DNA from: Rhodomicrobium lacus
Lineage (GTDB): Bacteria; Pseudomonadota; Alphaproteobacteria; Rhizobiales; Rhodomicrobiaceae
Reading direction: 5' to 3'
DNA length: 64,000 nt
Assembly: GCF_003992725.1 (NCBI RefSeq)
Contig: NZ_RZNF01000007.1
Span: 62,001-126,000 of the forward strand
Part shown: in pieces, positions 1-8,342 of the stretch
Layout of the letters: each line of letters starts with the position of its first letter
Position numbering within the stretch: the first letter of the stretch is position 1
Made by a program: the position numbers and the translations under genes
The notes under the pieces: model-generated
The model's input: the letters and a program-made list of their open reading frames with translations, nothing else
What the model was told of the DNA's origin: nothing
Database searches by the model: none

Positions 1-215
1 GCAGCAATCTCGCAGTCGGCCTGCATCTTCGCGCACAGCGCTCGCGCGATATCCACGTCGAAGCCCGCCACTTCTCCACTCGCATCGATGCTGCTGAAAG
101 GCGGGTTCGTACCTTCGGTCGCGATGCGGATTTTCGTTTGAGCCGAAACGGAAAGCGGAACAAGGCAGGCGAGACAGGCAAGCGCAAGAAAGCGCATGAA
201 GCGAGCTTTGACCAT
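1..215 (-). CDS. Amino-acid ABC transporter periplasmic binding protein (3' part cut off)
   Basis: The minus strand reads from ATG at 215 through a signal peptide (hydrophobic run ending VPLSVSA) into KIRIATEGTNPPFSS and GEVAGFDVDIARALC, the typical first lobe of the family-3 solute-binding proteins for polar amino acids and opines. Only about 71 codons are inside the window. A second ATG at 197 is in frame and gives a more normal signal peptide, so the start is uncertain. It lies 15 bases downstream of an amino-acid-type ATPase gene, so the two probably form one transporter operon. The substrate cannot be told. Confidence 0.8.
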   Translation of the reverse strand, partial: MVKARFMRFLALACLACLVPLSVSAQTKIRIATEGTNPPFSSIDASGEVAGFDVDIARALCAKMQADCEIA

Positions 216-230
216 GGGTTCGCCGGACGG

Positions 231-1031
231 TTAGGGTTCTTTGTCTTCTAACGTAGGCAGCGGAGTTTCACGCGTAAAGCCGCCTGCCCGGAAAGCTTCG
301 AGAAATTGAACGAGGCGCGGGCTTCGCGGCGCGGCAAACAGGTGTACCGACGGGCCTTCTTCTTCGATGCGGCCATCCGCGAGAAACAGCGTTCGAGACG
401 ACACGTCGCGGGCGAACGCCATTTCATGGGTCACGATGACGAGCGTGCGGCCCTCGTCCGCAAGCCGCCGGATCACGGCGAGCACCTCGCCCACGAGTTC
501 GGGATCGAGTGCGGATGTCGGTTCGTCGAACAGGATCACGTCGGGATGGACGGCGAGCGCGCGGGCGATGGCGGCGCGCTGCTGCTGTCCGCCGGACAAT
601 TCCGCCGGATAGGCGTCGGCGCGATGCCCGAGGCCCACCTTCTTCAAGAGCGCGTGCGCTTCCTCCACGGCCTCGGCGCGCGGGCGGCCATGCACATGCA
701 CAGGCGCTTCGATCACGTTGCCGAGCACGGTCATGTGATGCCAGAGGTTGAAGCCCTGGAACACCATCGCGACGCGGCGGCGGAGCCGCTCCACCTGCCG
801 CGCGTCGGGCTTCCTGCCAGGCTCGATGCGCACATGCTCGCCGCCCGCGACGATTTCGCCCGCGTCCGGCGTCTCCAGCAAATTGAGGCAGCGAAGAAAC
901 GTGCTCTTGCCGGAGCCGGACGAGCCGATGATCGAAATCACCTCGCCCTTTTCGGCGGCGAGCGAAACACCCTTCAGCACCTGAACGGCGCCGAACTTCT
1001 TTTCGATGCCTCGCGCTTCGAGTGCGATCAT
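231..1031 (-). CDS. Amino-acid (HisP/GlnQ-type) ABC transporter ATP-binding protein
   Basis: This is a 266-residue ATPase. It shows Walker A GSSGSGKST (about residues 36-44), a Q-loop in MVFQGFNLWHHMTV, signature LSGGQQQR, Walker B VILFDEPTSALDP and the H-loop VTHEM. Length and the LWHHMTVLGNV stretch are typical of the histidine/arginine/opine uptake ATPases. It drives import of an amino acid captured by the binding protein encoded just downstream. It starts 11 bases after a nitrate-type ATPase gene, which belongs to a different ABC subfamily, so two transporters appear to be joined in one transcription unit. Permease genes for this second system would lie to the left of the window. Confidence 0.9.
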   Translation of the reverse strand: MIALEARGIEKKFGAVQVLKGVSLAAEKGEVISIIGSSGSGKSTFLRCLNLLETPDAGEIVAGGEHVRIEPGRKPDARQVERLRRRVAMVFQGFNLWHHMTVLGNVIEAPVHVHGRPRAEAVEEAHALLKKVGLGHRADAYPAELSGGQQQRAAIARALAVHPDVILFDEPTSALDPELVGEVLAVIRRLADEGRTLVIVTHEMAFARDVSSRTLFLADGRIEEEGPSVHLFAAPRSPRLVQFLEAFRAGGFTRETPLPTLEDKEP

Positions 1032-1042
1032 GCGAGCCGCCC

Positions 1043-2368
1043 TTAAGCCGAATTGTCCAGGCTGATCATCCCCGTCTCACCGTCATAGGCAAGCACTTCC
1101 GCGTAACGCGCCCAGTTGATGACGGTGTGAAGCGTGCGTTCGGCATCGTCCTCCGGCATGTTGTCTTCAAGTTCGTCCTGAAAACGGATGATCGAGGCGC
1201 GGCGGCTCGATCGCTCTTCGAGGATGCGACGGATATGGGCCACGAGCGGGACATAGGCGAGAAGATGCTGCGCGAACTGCGCCTTGCGTTCGTCGACGCC
1301 CGCATCGACGAAGCGGCGACCCGCGTCGCTGATCTTGAGGTCGCCTTCCGCGAGTTCGGCGAAGCGCAGGAGTTGCAGCGTTTCGGCGGCGGGGAAAAGC
1401 TCGTCCACCTCCATTTGCGCGCGTTCGGCCAGCGGCGGCAGGTCAGCGCGGCCATCGAACGGCGGCTCGGCCAGCGTTTCGAGCAGGCCCGCCAGCGTGT
1501 TCGTGGATACGTCCGGCAGGCTCATGTTGATGCCGGTGCCGGGGAACACGCCCTCGCCACGCGCGGGCGCGGCCGTGGGCTTCGCGGTCATGCGCGCGTA
1601 GATGTCGTCCACCATGGCGCGGAAGGCCGGATCGACGCGGTTTCGCGGCTGCGGCAGGTTCACCTTGATTTCGGCGATGACGCGACCCGGGTTCGACGAG
1701 AACACAAGGATGCGGTCGCTCATCAGCACGGCTTCCTCGATGTTGTGCGTGACGAGCAGGATCGACTGGATCGGCATGCGCCCTTCCATCCAGAGGTCGA
1801 GCAAGTCGGTGCGGAGCGTTTCCGCCGTCAGCACGTCGAGCGCGGAGAACGGCTCGTCCATCAACAGCACCTTGGGATCGACGACAAGCGCGCGCGCAAG
1901 GCCGACGCGCTGGCGCATGCCGCCGGAAAGCTCTTTCGGATAGGCGTTCTCGAAGCCGTCGAGGCCGATCAGGTCGATCGCGGCCAGCGCGCGCTTCCTG
2001 CGCTCCTCCGCCCTGACGCCCTGTGCTTCGAGGCCGATTTCCACGTTTTCCTGCACGGTGAGCCATGGAAACAGCGCGAAGCTCTGGAAGACCATGGCAA
2101 GGCCATCGGCGGGGCCGTCCACGCGCTGGCTTTCGACCACAACCTCGCCATCGCTCGGCTGAAGCAGCCCGGAGATGATGCGAAGCAGTGTCGATTTGCC
2201 GGACCCGGAACGGCCCAGCAGTGCGACGATCTCGCCGTTGTAAAGCGAGAGGCTTACATCATCCAGCACGACGAGGTTGCTGCTCGTGCCGCGCTTGTAA
2301 AAATGGCGGACTTCTTTCACAGCGACGAGCGGCGTGCGGCCGTTGCTGCGCGGCGTGACGACTCCCAT
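1043..2368 (-). CDS. NitT/TauT-type ABC ATPase with C-terminal AAA-associated domain
   Basis: This 441-residue protein has an N-terminal ABC ATPase (Walker A GRSGSGKST, signature LSGGMRQR, Walker B KVLLMDEPFSALD, H-loop VTHNIEEA). From about residue 290 a helical extension matches the AAA-associated C-terminal domain found on a subset of nitrate/sulfonate/bicarbonate-type ATPases. The ATG at 2368 has a strong AGGAGAGGG ribosome site. Upstream, 84 bases away on the same strand, is a double permease, its probable membrane partner. Such ATPase/permease pairs are annotated as anion or nitrate-like importers, but the real substrate of this form is not established. Confidence 0.88.
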   Translation of the reverse strand: MGVVTPRSNGRTPLVAVKEVRHFYKRGTSSNLVVLDDVSLSLYNGEIVALLGRSGSGKSTLLRIISGLLQPSDGEVVVESQRVDGPADGLAMVFQSFALFPWLTVQENVEIGLEAQGVRAEERRKRALAAIDLIGLDGFENAYPKELSGGMRQRVGLARALVVDPKVLLMDEPFSALDVLTAETLRTDLLDLWMEGRMPIQSILLVTHNIEEAVLMSDRILVFSSNPGRVIAEIKVNLPQPRNRVDPAFRAMVDDIYARMTAKPTAAPARGEGVFPGTGINMSLPDVSTNTLAGLLETLAEPPFDGRADLPPLAERAQMEVDELFPAAETLQLLRFAELAEGDLKISDAGRRFVDAGVDERKAQFAQHLLAYVPLVAHIRRILEERSSRRASIIRFQDELEDNMPEDDAERTLHTVINWARYAEVLAYDGETGMISLDNSA

Positions 2369-2452
2369 GACCCTCTCCTGTTTCTAGCCCGCGATCCCTG
2401 GAGCCGAACGCTCCCGCGAAGATCGTCGTCGAAAATAGAATCGCAATCGATT

Positions 2453-4204
2453 TCAGATGCGTAGGCGGCGGTCGGCATAAGCGTACAGACGCCGCCACAA
2501 GACGCGGTTGAGCGTGACGACGAACACCGACATCACGCCGACACCCAGCACGACGCGGTGAAAATCGCCGGCGGCAGTCGCGTCCGCGATATAGGCGCCA
2601 AGGCCCCGCGCCTCCACCCTGGTATCGCCCCAGCTCACGGCCTCGGCCACGATGCTCGCGTTCCACGAACCGCCCGATGCAGTGAGCGCGCCCGTGACAT
2701 AGTACGGCAGAATGGCCGGGAGCATTACCTTGCGCCACCAGAGCCAGCCTCTCAGGCGATACAGCTCCGATGCCTCGCCGAGATCGCGCGGAAAAACGCT
2801 CGCGCCTGCGACGACGTTGAACAGGATGTACCACTGCGTGCCGAGGATGATGAGCGGCGAAAGCCAGATGTTGGGATCGAGCTTCCAGGCAACGATACCC
2901 ATCACCACGAAGGGGAACAACACATTCGCCGGGAAGGCCGCGAGAAATTGCGCCAGCGGCTGGATGCGCTCGGCGAGCTTCGGCCGCAAGCCGATATAGA
3001 CGCCGACCGGCACCCAGATGAGGCTCGCGATGGCAATCAGCACCATCACACGCACAAAGGTGATGCAGCCATCCGTCACCGCCTGAACGACGTCGGACCA
3101 GCCGAGCGTCGCGCGCACATAGCTGTAGATCGACCACGCCGCCCACACGACGACCGCAGCCAGCGCGATGTTGAACAGGATGTCGAGCGCCCGGGCCGCC
3201 GTCTTCCCGATCCGGGGCTCCGGAGCGTGGCGCGACAATGTGCTCACCCCGCCACCGAACAGGCTCGCGATCTTGCCCAGAAGGCCGTTCACGGCTTGAA
3301 TCAGGCGCGTCCGGCGCAGCAGGTTCAGCACCCAGGATTCCGGCGGGTTCTGCGACGCGACGAGTTCGACGCGGAACTTGTCCGACCAGGCCACGATGGG
3401 ACGGAAAAGAAGCTGATCGTACAACAGGATGACAACCGCCATCGCGCCGACAGCCCACGCCACCGCCCCGATGTCCTTGTGCTCGATGGCGAGCGCGATA
3501 TAGGACCCGATGCCCGGCAGCGTGATGGTGGTGTCGCCGACCGAGATGGCTTCCGATGCCACGACGAAGAACCAGCCGCCGGACATGGACATCATCATGT
3601 TCCAGACGAGGCCGGGCGTCGCGAACGGAACTTCAAGCTTCCAGAAGCGCTGCCACGGCGTGAGGCGGAATTGCGCGGTCACTTCCTCCAGATCGCGCGG
3701 AACGGTCTTGAGCGACTGGTAGAACGAGAACGTCATGTTCCACGCCTGACTCGTGAAGATCGCGAAGATGGCTGCGAGTTCCGCGCCGAGCTGGCTGCCC
3801 GGAAACAGGTTCAGGAAGAAGATCACGGTGAAGGTGAGGAAGCCCAGCACCGGCACCGATTGCAGGATGTCGAGCGCGGGGATGATGACGCGCTCGGCCT
3901 TGCGGCTCTTGGCGGCAAGGGGAGCGACGATGAAAGTGAACAGGAGCGAGAAGCCGAGCGCCGCGAACATGCGAAGCGTCGTCAGCAGCGCATATTGCGG
4001 CAGGTTCGCGGGATCGAGCGAGACGGGGTTTGCCTCAAGCCCCGTCAGCGGCTGCTGCATGGTCTTCGCGCCGTGCGCCATCGCGACAAGCACGGCGCCA
4101 AGGGCGAGAAACACAACCACATCATAGCGGTTCGGCCACGCTTGGGCGACGGTAGCGGAAATATTGGCGATACGGCGGTTGCCGGCGAATTGGGGCATCG
4201 TCAT
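2453..4204 (-). CDS. Fused double-domain ABC transporter permease (NitT/TauT type)
   Basis: The predicted membrane protein is 583 residues and consists of two BPD-transp-1 permease units in tandem. Each half carries a similar cytoplasmic EAA-like loop: SEAISVGDTTITLPGIGSYI in the first and AEAVSWGDTRVEARGLGAYI in the second. I chose ATG 4204 (MTMPQFAGNRR) because a GGAAGCGAGG ribosome site precedes it. The frame stays open to 4420, but the extra N-terminus looks non-coding. It probably pairs with the AAA-associated ATPase 84 bases downstream. A fused permease means one polypeptide supplies both membrane halves of the importer. No binding protein for this system is visible. Confidence 0.85.
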   Translation of the reverse strand: MTMPQFAGNRRIANISATVAQAWPNRYDVVVFLALGAVLVAMAHGAKTMQQPLTGLEANPVSLDPANLPQYALLTTLRMFAALGFSLLFTFIVAPLAAKSRKAERVIIPALDILQSVPVLGFLTFTVIFFLNLFPGSQLGAELAAIFAIFTSQAWNMTFSFYQSLKTVPRDLEEVTAQFRLTPWQRFWKLEVPFATPGLVWNMMMSMSGGWFFVVASEAISVGDTTITLPGIGSYIALAIEHKDIGAVAWAVGAMAVVILLYDQLLFRPIVAWSDKFRVELVASQNPPESWVLNLLRRTRLIQAVNGLLGKIASLFGGGVSTLSRHAPEPRIGKTAARALDILFNIALAAVVVWAAWSIYSYVRATLGWSDVVQAVTDGCITFVRVMVLIAIASLIWVPVGVYIGLRPKLAERIQPLAQFLAAFPANVLFPFVVMGIVAWKLDPNIWLSPLIILGTQWYILFNVVAGASVFPRDLGEASELYRLRGWLWWRKVMLPAILPYYVTGALTASGGSWNASIVAEAVSWGDTRVEARGLGAYIADATAAGDFHRVVLGVGVMSVFVVTLNRVLWRRLYAYADRRLRI

Positions 4205-4508
4205 CGCGCGCCTCGCTTCCGTGGTTGAGGCCGTCGGCTTCGGACTCGAAGCGACGCCCGTTCTTGCCATGCTTCGTTCGCTCCGCCCGACCGGGAGCCT
4301 GGAGGTGAGATGCTCGCGCGGAAAATGTCGCACGCTCGCGCAAAAAGTGTGTGAAGCCGCAGCTTTCCAGAAAAGGCGATGAATGCACCGGGCTTTTCTG
4401 TCAACTCCGAAAACGCGCAATCCGCAAGGGGGCGCGCGGCGACACGCGGAATAGCTGTCTTGTTACGGCCAGAATCTCATCGCCCTGTTGGCTGCCAAGG
4501 AGAACGCT

Positions 4509-4973
4509 ATGCGTACCAACGAAAGCCTGGCGAGCCGGTTCGCCATCGTGATCGCGGCGGCGACGATATTTGGCTTCGCGGCGCAGGGGGCGTCTGCCGT
4601 GCCGCCCGCGGCGGCGACCTCGGCGACAGCTTTCGCGAATGGCGCGGCAGAGGACCTCGCGGATGCGGGCGCACCTCATCCCTTCCAATTCGACGGTTAC
4701 GTCATCTTGGTTCGCCATCAAAGGCTCACGTCGGACAACAACGATGCCGCCGAGGAAGGCAGAAGCTTCGCCGCGCGCCTGAAGCACAAGCAGGGGAGGA
4801 ATCTCGCCCGCAAGAAGCGGCGCTTCCGGCAGCAGCAGGCGTGGCTTGAGAAGCAGCGACGCGTGATGAGGCAGAAAAGGGCGGCGGCGCGAGCGCATCA
4901 ATATGCTGCGGCCCGGCGCCATGCGGGGAAGCGCAGCGGAAAAAAGCTCCGCAGGCTCCGCCCGCTTAAATAG
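4509..4973 (+). CDS. Small secreted basic protein, function unknown
   Basis: This 154-residue protein begins at ATG 4509 behind an AAGGAG ribosome site. A signal peptide (FAIVIAAATIFGFAAQGASA) is followed by a neutral segment and then a strongly basic, Arg/Lys/Gln-rich C-terminal half from about residue 85 (RNLARKKRRFRQQQAW and similar), probably helical. I do not recognise a domain. It is divergent from the ABC permease gene on its left. The basic tail could bind nucleic acid or anionic envelope polymers, but that is a guess. A start and signal peptide this clear make it likely to be a real gene. Confidence 0.6.
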   Translation: MRTNESLASRFAIVIAAATIFGFAAQGASAVPPAAATSATAFANGAAEDLADAGAPHPFQFDGYVILVRHQRLTSDNNDAAEEGRSFAARLKHKQGRNLARKKRRFRQQQAWLEKQRRVMRQKRAAARAHQYAAARRHAGKRSGKKLRRLRPLK

Positions 4974-5149
4974 GCCGCGTCCTGAAAAGTGTGCAGGGTT
5001 TTCCGATAGGACGCGAGCGCGCCTTAGGCTTAGTCAAAAGCGGAGACGCCCTGGAGACGCGGCCTTGCGGTCATTCCTATCGGCGGCGCCCCGCAAATAC
5101 CGACCGAGAGGCGCGTGTGGGGCAGGCCGTTTCAGCCGTCGGCAGGCGC

Positions 5150-5566
5150 CTACTTTCCGTCGCAAGGAAAGCCGGAACGCAGCGCCGCCATCGCGACCGT
5201 GGTGAAAGGTTCAGTCTGACGATCCGGATGCAAGCGGGCGTAGCGGTCGAAAATCTGAATGAGGTGCAGGAGCGATACACCCTCGGGCACGCACACGCGC
5301 AGAAGCGGATCGTGGTCCGTTTCCAGCCGCGTTATGAGGAGTTGCTGAACGGTAAGGAACGCGCCCCAGCAATTCCCCGTCGCGAAGGTGTCTTCAAGTT
5401 CGAGTTCGTCTGGATTGACGCCCGGTTTCGCAAGCCGAAGGATCGGCTTGCAGTCCGCCAGCATGTCGGCGGCGGTGTAGCCGTCATCCGCCTGGACCGC
5501 GCCAGCCATCGCGAGCCCAAATATCGCCAGCACGGCGGCTGCCCACCGTCTTACAACCCGACTCAT
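5150..5566 (-). CDS. Rap1a/Tai-family (type VI immunity-like) secreted protein
   Basis: The product is 138 residues from ATG 5566, preceded by a GGGGGA ribosome site. A signal peptide ending AGAVQA is followed by a compact domain with the pattern of the Rap1a/Tai immunity family: Cys in MLADCKPIL, Cys in TGNCWGAF, Cys in LLRVCVPEGVS, a QIFDRYARLHPD helix and a final FPC. Some family members are periplasmic antitoxins against type VI amidase effectors, but many orphans occur in alphaproteobacteria with unknown function. No effector or secretion gene is nearby, so immunity should not be assumed. Confidence 0.7.
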   Translation of the reverse strand: MSRVVRRWAAAVLAIFGLAMAGAVQADDGYTAADMLADCKPILRLAKPGVNPDELELEDTFATGNCWGAFLTVQQLLITRLETDHDPLLRVCVPEGVSLLHLIQIFDRYARLHPDRQTEPFTTVAMAALRSGFPCDGK

Positions 5567-5788
5567 GATATCCCCCGCCGCCACAGCGCCAGTCAGGGGC
5601 CCCCTTCGCCCATGTTGGCGCGCTTGTCAATCCGAAGAGCGTGTTTGTCACCCATGCAATGGTCGAACCGGTTCGGATCGAGGAAAACGGTCCGCCGCGT
5701 TCTTCGCTGAGGCCACTCTCACGCTCGCTCGATACGATCAGGTGCATTGCATCGGATCGCAAAAAAGGACTGCCCTTACCAACGCGCC

Positions 5789-7258
5789 TCAATGCGCGGC
5801 CAGGCTCTCGCCGACCTCGCCGCCCGACGCGGCATCCGCTGGCTCCGGCTCCGCCCCGACATCCTCGCGGCGCAGGCGAACGACGGTCACGGTGCAGCCC
5901 GCTTCGGACGCTACCTTCGCGGACACGCTCCCGAGCAGCGAGCGCCGAAGCGAATTCCGCCGCGCGCCGAGAAGGATCTGATCCACCTTGTTCTGTTCGG
6001 CGTAATGGAGAATGGCGGAAGCGGGGTCGGTCGCTTCCAGCACGTGAAAGGTGATCTGCCCTTCCTTCAGCTTCAGCGGCTGCGCCCAGTCCTGCAACTG
6101 CACGAGACGGTTAACGTGCTTGTTGTGGCCCTCTTCGTCGAGCGTGGTGTCGCGGGTGGCGATGTAGCTCGTCTTCAGCACGTTCAGGCACGCGAGCCGC
6201 GCCGATGGAAGCTGCGCGAGCGCCCTCTCGGCAGCTTCGCGAACGGCCTCGTTCGTTTCCTTCGAGGCTTCCGACAGGTCGACCGCCACGGCGACGATGG
6301 GCGCGGCGGCCAGCCGCTTGTAAACCGGTTGCGGCGCGGCCTTGCGCTCCGGCGGGTTGAACCGCCGCTTTACGCGCGTCAGAAACGAATCCGTGGCCGT
6401 CCGCTCCGCGCGCGCGGTCAGCCGGATCTGGTCGTAATGCGAGAGTTCGAAAGCGAGTTGCGCGGCGGTCGGATAGCGCCATGCCGGTTCCACTTCGAGG
6501 CAGCGAAGCACGATTTCCTGCAACCAAAGCGGATAATCCTTGCGCAGGGCGCGCGGCGGCTTCGGATCGCGCCACAGGCGCTTCTTCATGGTGCTGAGGC
6601 GCTCGCTCTCGCCGAAGGGGCGCACGCCCGTCGAGAAGAAATAGAGGAGCACGCCAAGCGCGAACTGGTCGCTGCGCGGGTCGGTCCGAACGCCGAGAAG
6701 CTGCTCCGGCGCCATATAGGGCGCGGTGCCGTATGGAAGGCGGAATTCCTCCTGCATCAAATCCGGCAATTGCTGGTGATGCGACAGGCCGAAATCGAGC
6801 AGCACCGCCTCGCCCGACTCGCGGAAGAGGATGTTGCTCGGCTTGATGTCGAGATGGATGACGTGCTGGCGATGCAGATCGTCGAGCGCGGTTGCGATCT
6901 TCCACCCGATGTCAGCGACTTCTTCATAGGGCAGCGGCAGTTCGGAGAGGCGGGGCAGGAGCGATTTGCCCGGCAGCCGCTCCATCACGATGAACGGGTG
7001 CAGCGAGAAATCCCCCGCTGCGATGAAGCGCGGCACATGCGGGCCGGACAGGCGCGGCATGATCATCTGCTCCATCTCGAAGGAGACGATCGCCGCAGGG
7101 TCTTGTCCCTCGCCGAGCACCGGCACCTTCATCAGCATCGGCACGTCGATGCCGGGCTTCGTGACGCTCCACAGGCGTGCCATGCCGCCCTTGTGGATCA
7201 GCTCTTCGAGCACGAAGCCATCGAGCACGTCTCCGCGTTGAAGCGTCGGCTTAGCCAT
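5789..7258 (-). CDS. Serine/threonine protein kinase fused to a UspA domain
   Basis: This 489-residue protein has a Hanks-type kinase domain at about residues 12-275: glycine-rich loop HKGGMARLW, Lys44 in MKVPVL, catalytic loop HLDIKPSN (135-142, HLD in place of HRD), DFG 155-157, APE 183-185. After a linker, about residues 318-475 form a universal stress protein domain, with a C-terminal nucleotide-loop-like stretch LLGARRNSLRRSLLGS that lacks the second glycine of the usual motif. It is probably cytosolic, with no membrane helix. The metallophosphoesterase gene ends six bases upstream, suggesting a coupled kinase/phosphatase or nucleotide-sensing unit. All core catalytic residues are present, so it is predicted active. 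Confidence 0.9.
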   Translation of the reverse strand: MAKPTLQRGDVLDGFVLEELIHKGGMARLWSVTKPGIDVPMLMKVPVLGEGQDPAAIVSFEMEQMIMPRLSGPHVPRFIAAGDFSLHPFIVMERLPGKSLLPRLSELPLPYEEVADIGWKIATALDDLHRQHVIHLDIKPSNILFRESGEAVLLDFGLSHHQQLPDLMQEEFRLPYGTAPYMAPEQLLGVRTDPRSDQFALGVLLYFFSTGVRPFGESERLSTMKKRLWRDPKPPRALRKDYPLWLQEIVLRCLEVEPAWRYPTAAQLAFELSHYDQIRLTARAERTATDSFLTRVKRRFNPPERKAAPQPVYKRLAAAPIVAVAVDLSEASKETNEAVREAAERALAQLPSARLACLNVLKTSYIATRDTTLDEEGHNKHVNRLVQLQDWAQPLKLKEGQITFHVLEATDPASAILHYAEQNKVDQILLGARRNSLRRSLLGSVSAKVASEAGCTVTVVRLRREDVGAEPEPADAASGGEVGESLAAH

Positions 7259-7264
7259 GGCGCG

Positions 7265-8005
7265 TCACCGACCGATGAAGAGACGTTCGGCGAAGAAATC
7301 GGGCAGGCGTGCGGCGCGGATCGCAGCGGCGGCGGCCTCGATGTCGTAGGGCACGCGGATGTAGACGATTTCCTTCTTTTCAGTATCGAACAGGCCGTAG
7401 CAGGCGCGCGGATTGCCGTCGCGCGGCTGGCCGACGCTGCCCAGCACGCAAAGCCATCGGCGAAGGCCGTGGAGCGGCACGGCCACTTCCGTCACCGGGC
7501 TGAACGCCGTCATCTTCGCCGCCGCCGTGGTGGAGAAGATCGCGGGCTTGTGCGTATGACCGCAGAACGTGATCGGCGCCTGGGTGGAGCGGAGGCTGCG
7601 CGCGGCTTCTTCGACGGTGAGAACGTAAATCCACTTCGACGGTTGGCTCGCATCGGCGTGGACGTAAAGGCGACCCTCGTCGGATCGCTCCATCGGCAGT
7701 TCCGCGAGCCAGCGGCGTTCCACCTGCCCAAGCTTACCCCGCGTCCAGTCGATGGCGGCCTGCGCCTCCGGGTTCATCCGCGGCGAGGGTTCGGTGATCG
7801 CGGCATCGTGATTGCCAAGAACGGCAATCGCGCCGCCCGCGACAAGTTCCATCGCCTTGTCGACGCACCAGACGGGATCGGCACCGTAGCCCACGAAATC
7901 GCCAAGCAACACATGGCGTTCAGCGCCCCGCGCCTTCGCATCATCGAGGCACGCCGCAAACGCCTGCCGGTTCGCGTGGATGTCGGCCAGAAGCGCGATA
8001 AGCAT
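7265..8005 (-). CDS. Calcineurin-like metallophosphoesterase
   Basis: The protein is 246 residues from ATG 8005, which has a GGGAGA ribosome site; an upstream TTG at 8017 is less likely. The metal-binding motifs of the family are all present: LLADIHANRQAF (DxH), LLGDFVGYG (GD), VLGNHDA (GNHD), and CGHTHKPAI (GHxH). It resembles the YfcE/PP-like group that includes protein phosphatases and phosphodiesterases. The kinase-UspA gene follows after six bases and is probably co-transcribed, so this enzyme may reverse its phosphorylations. Substrate is unknown. Confidence 0.88.
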   Translation of the reverse strand: MLIALLADIHANRQAFAACLDDAKARGAERHVLLGDFVGYGADPVWCVDKAMELVAGGAIAVLGNHDAAITEPSPRMNPEAQAAIDWTRGKLGQVERRWLAELPMERSDEGRLYVHADASQPSKWIYVLTVEEAARSLRSTQAPITFCGHTHKPAIFSTTAAAKMTAFSPVTEVAVPLHGLRRWLCVLGSVGQPRDGNPRACYGLFDTEKKEIVYIRVPYDIEAAAAAIRAARLPDFFAERLFIGR

Positions 8006-8338
8006 TGGCTCTCCCAAAGGGTTCGTTTCTGGATACCCTACAAAACTTTACGGGGGCCTGTCTGTTCGATTTTCGTTTGGGGGAAGCCTGTTTGCGCGAT
8101 TTCGTTCCGCTTCGCCGAAGCCGGTGCGCGATTGTCGAGACGCCAGTCAAGGGCGGCTTTTCCGAGAGCCGATGAACCCTGGTGGAGCGAATTTGACATT
8201 TGAGTTCCGGTGGCTGCAAGCCCTCGCTCAAATGTCAAATTCGCTCCACTCAAATCATGATGTTGCTAGTGGTCCTTTCGATTACGACATTTGCTCGCAA
8301 GCGTGCTGCAAACGGATGCAAATGTCGGAATCGGACCA
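8006..8338. other. Intergenic region with two palindromic repeats
   Basis: This stretch separates two minus-strand operons. Bases 8006-8181 hold the upstream region of the metallophosphoesterase gene, with no clear promoter boxes. The rest is filled by two hairpin repeats (8182-8249 and 8266-8342) described separately. I see no gene. Confidence 0.6.
8182..8249. repeat. Palindromic repeat, perfect 23-base arms
   Basis: Bases 8182-8204 are the exact reverse complement of 8227-8249, with a 22-base loop. Arm core: AGCGAATTTGACATTTGAG. Positions 8227-8248 recur exactly at 39351-39372, so this is a dispersed element and not a local terminator. It has no T-run. Confidence 0.9.
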
Positions 8339-8342
8339 CTAG
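8266..8342. repeat. Second palindromic repeat, imperfect 25-29-base arms
   Basis: The left arm 8266-8294 pairs with the right arm 8318-8342 apart from a four-base insertion and one mismatch. Both ends read CTAGTGGTCC in their own orientation, and both inner parts carry CGACATTTGC. The right end overlaps the last codon and the stop codon (8339-8341) of the downstream minus-strand gene. It is related in its ACATTTG core to the neighbouring repeat. Confidence 0.85.

Noticed and set aside
2558-4228. A 556-codon frame opposite the double permease
   Set aside because: The product is a charged, repetitive Arg/Asp/His string typical of antisense frames in high-GC genes, while the minus-strand frame has clear permease helices.
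5747-8203. An 818-codon plus-strand frame opposite the kinase and phosphoesterase
   Set aside because: Antisense shadow of two well-recognised genes, spanning their junction and with no recognisable domains.
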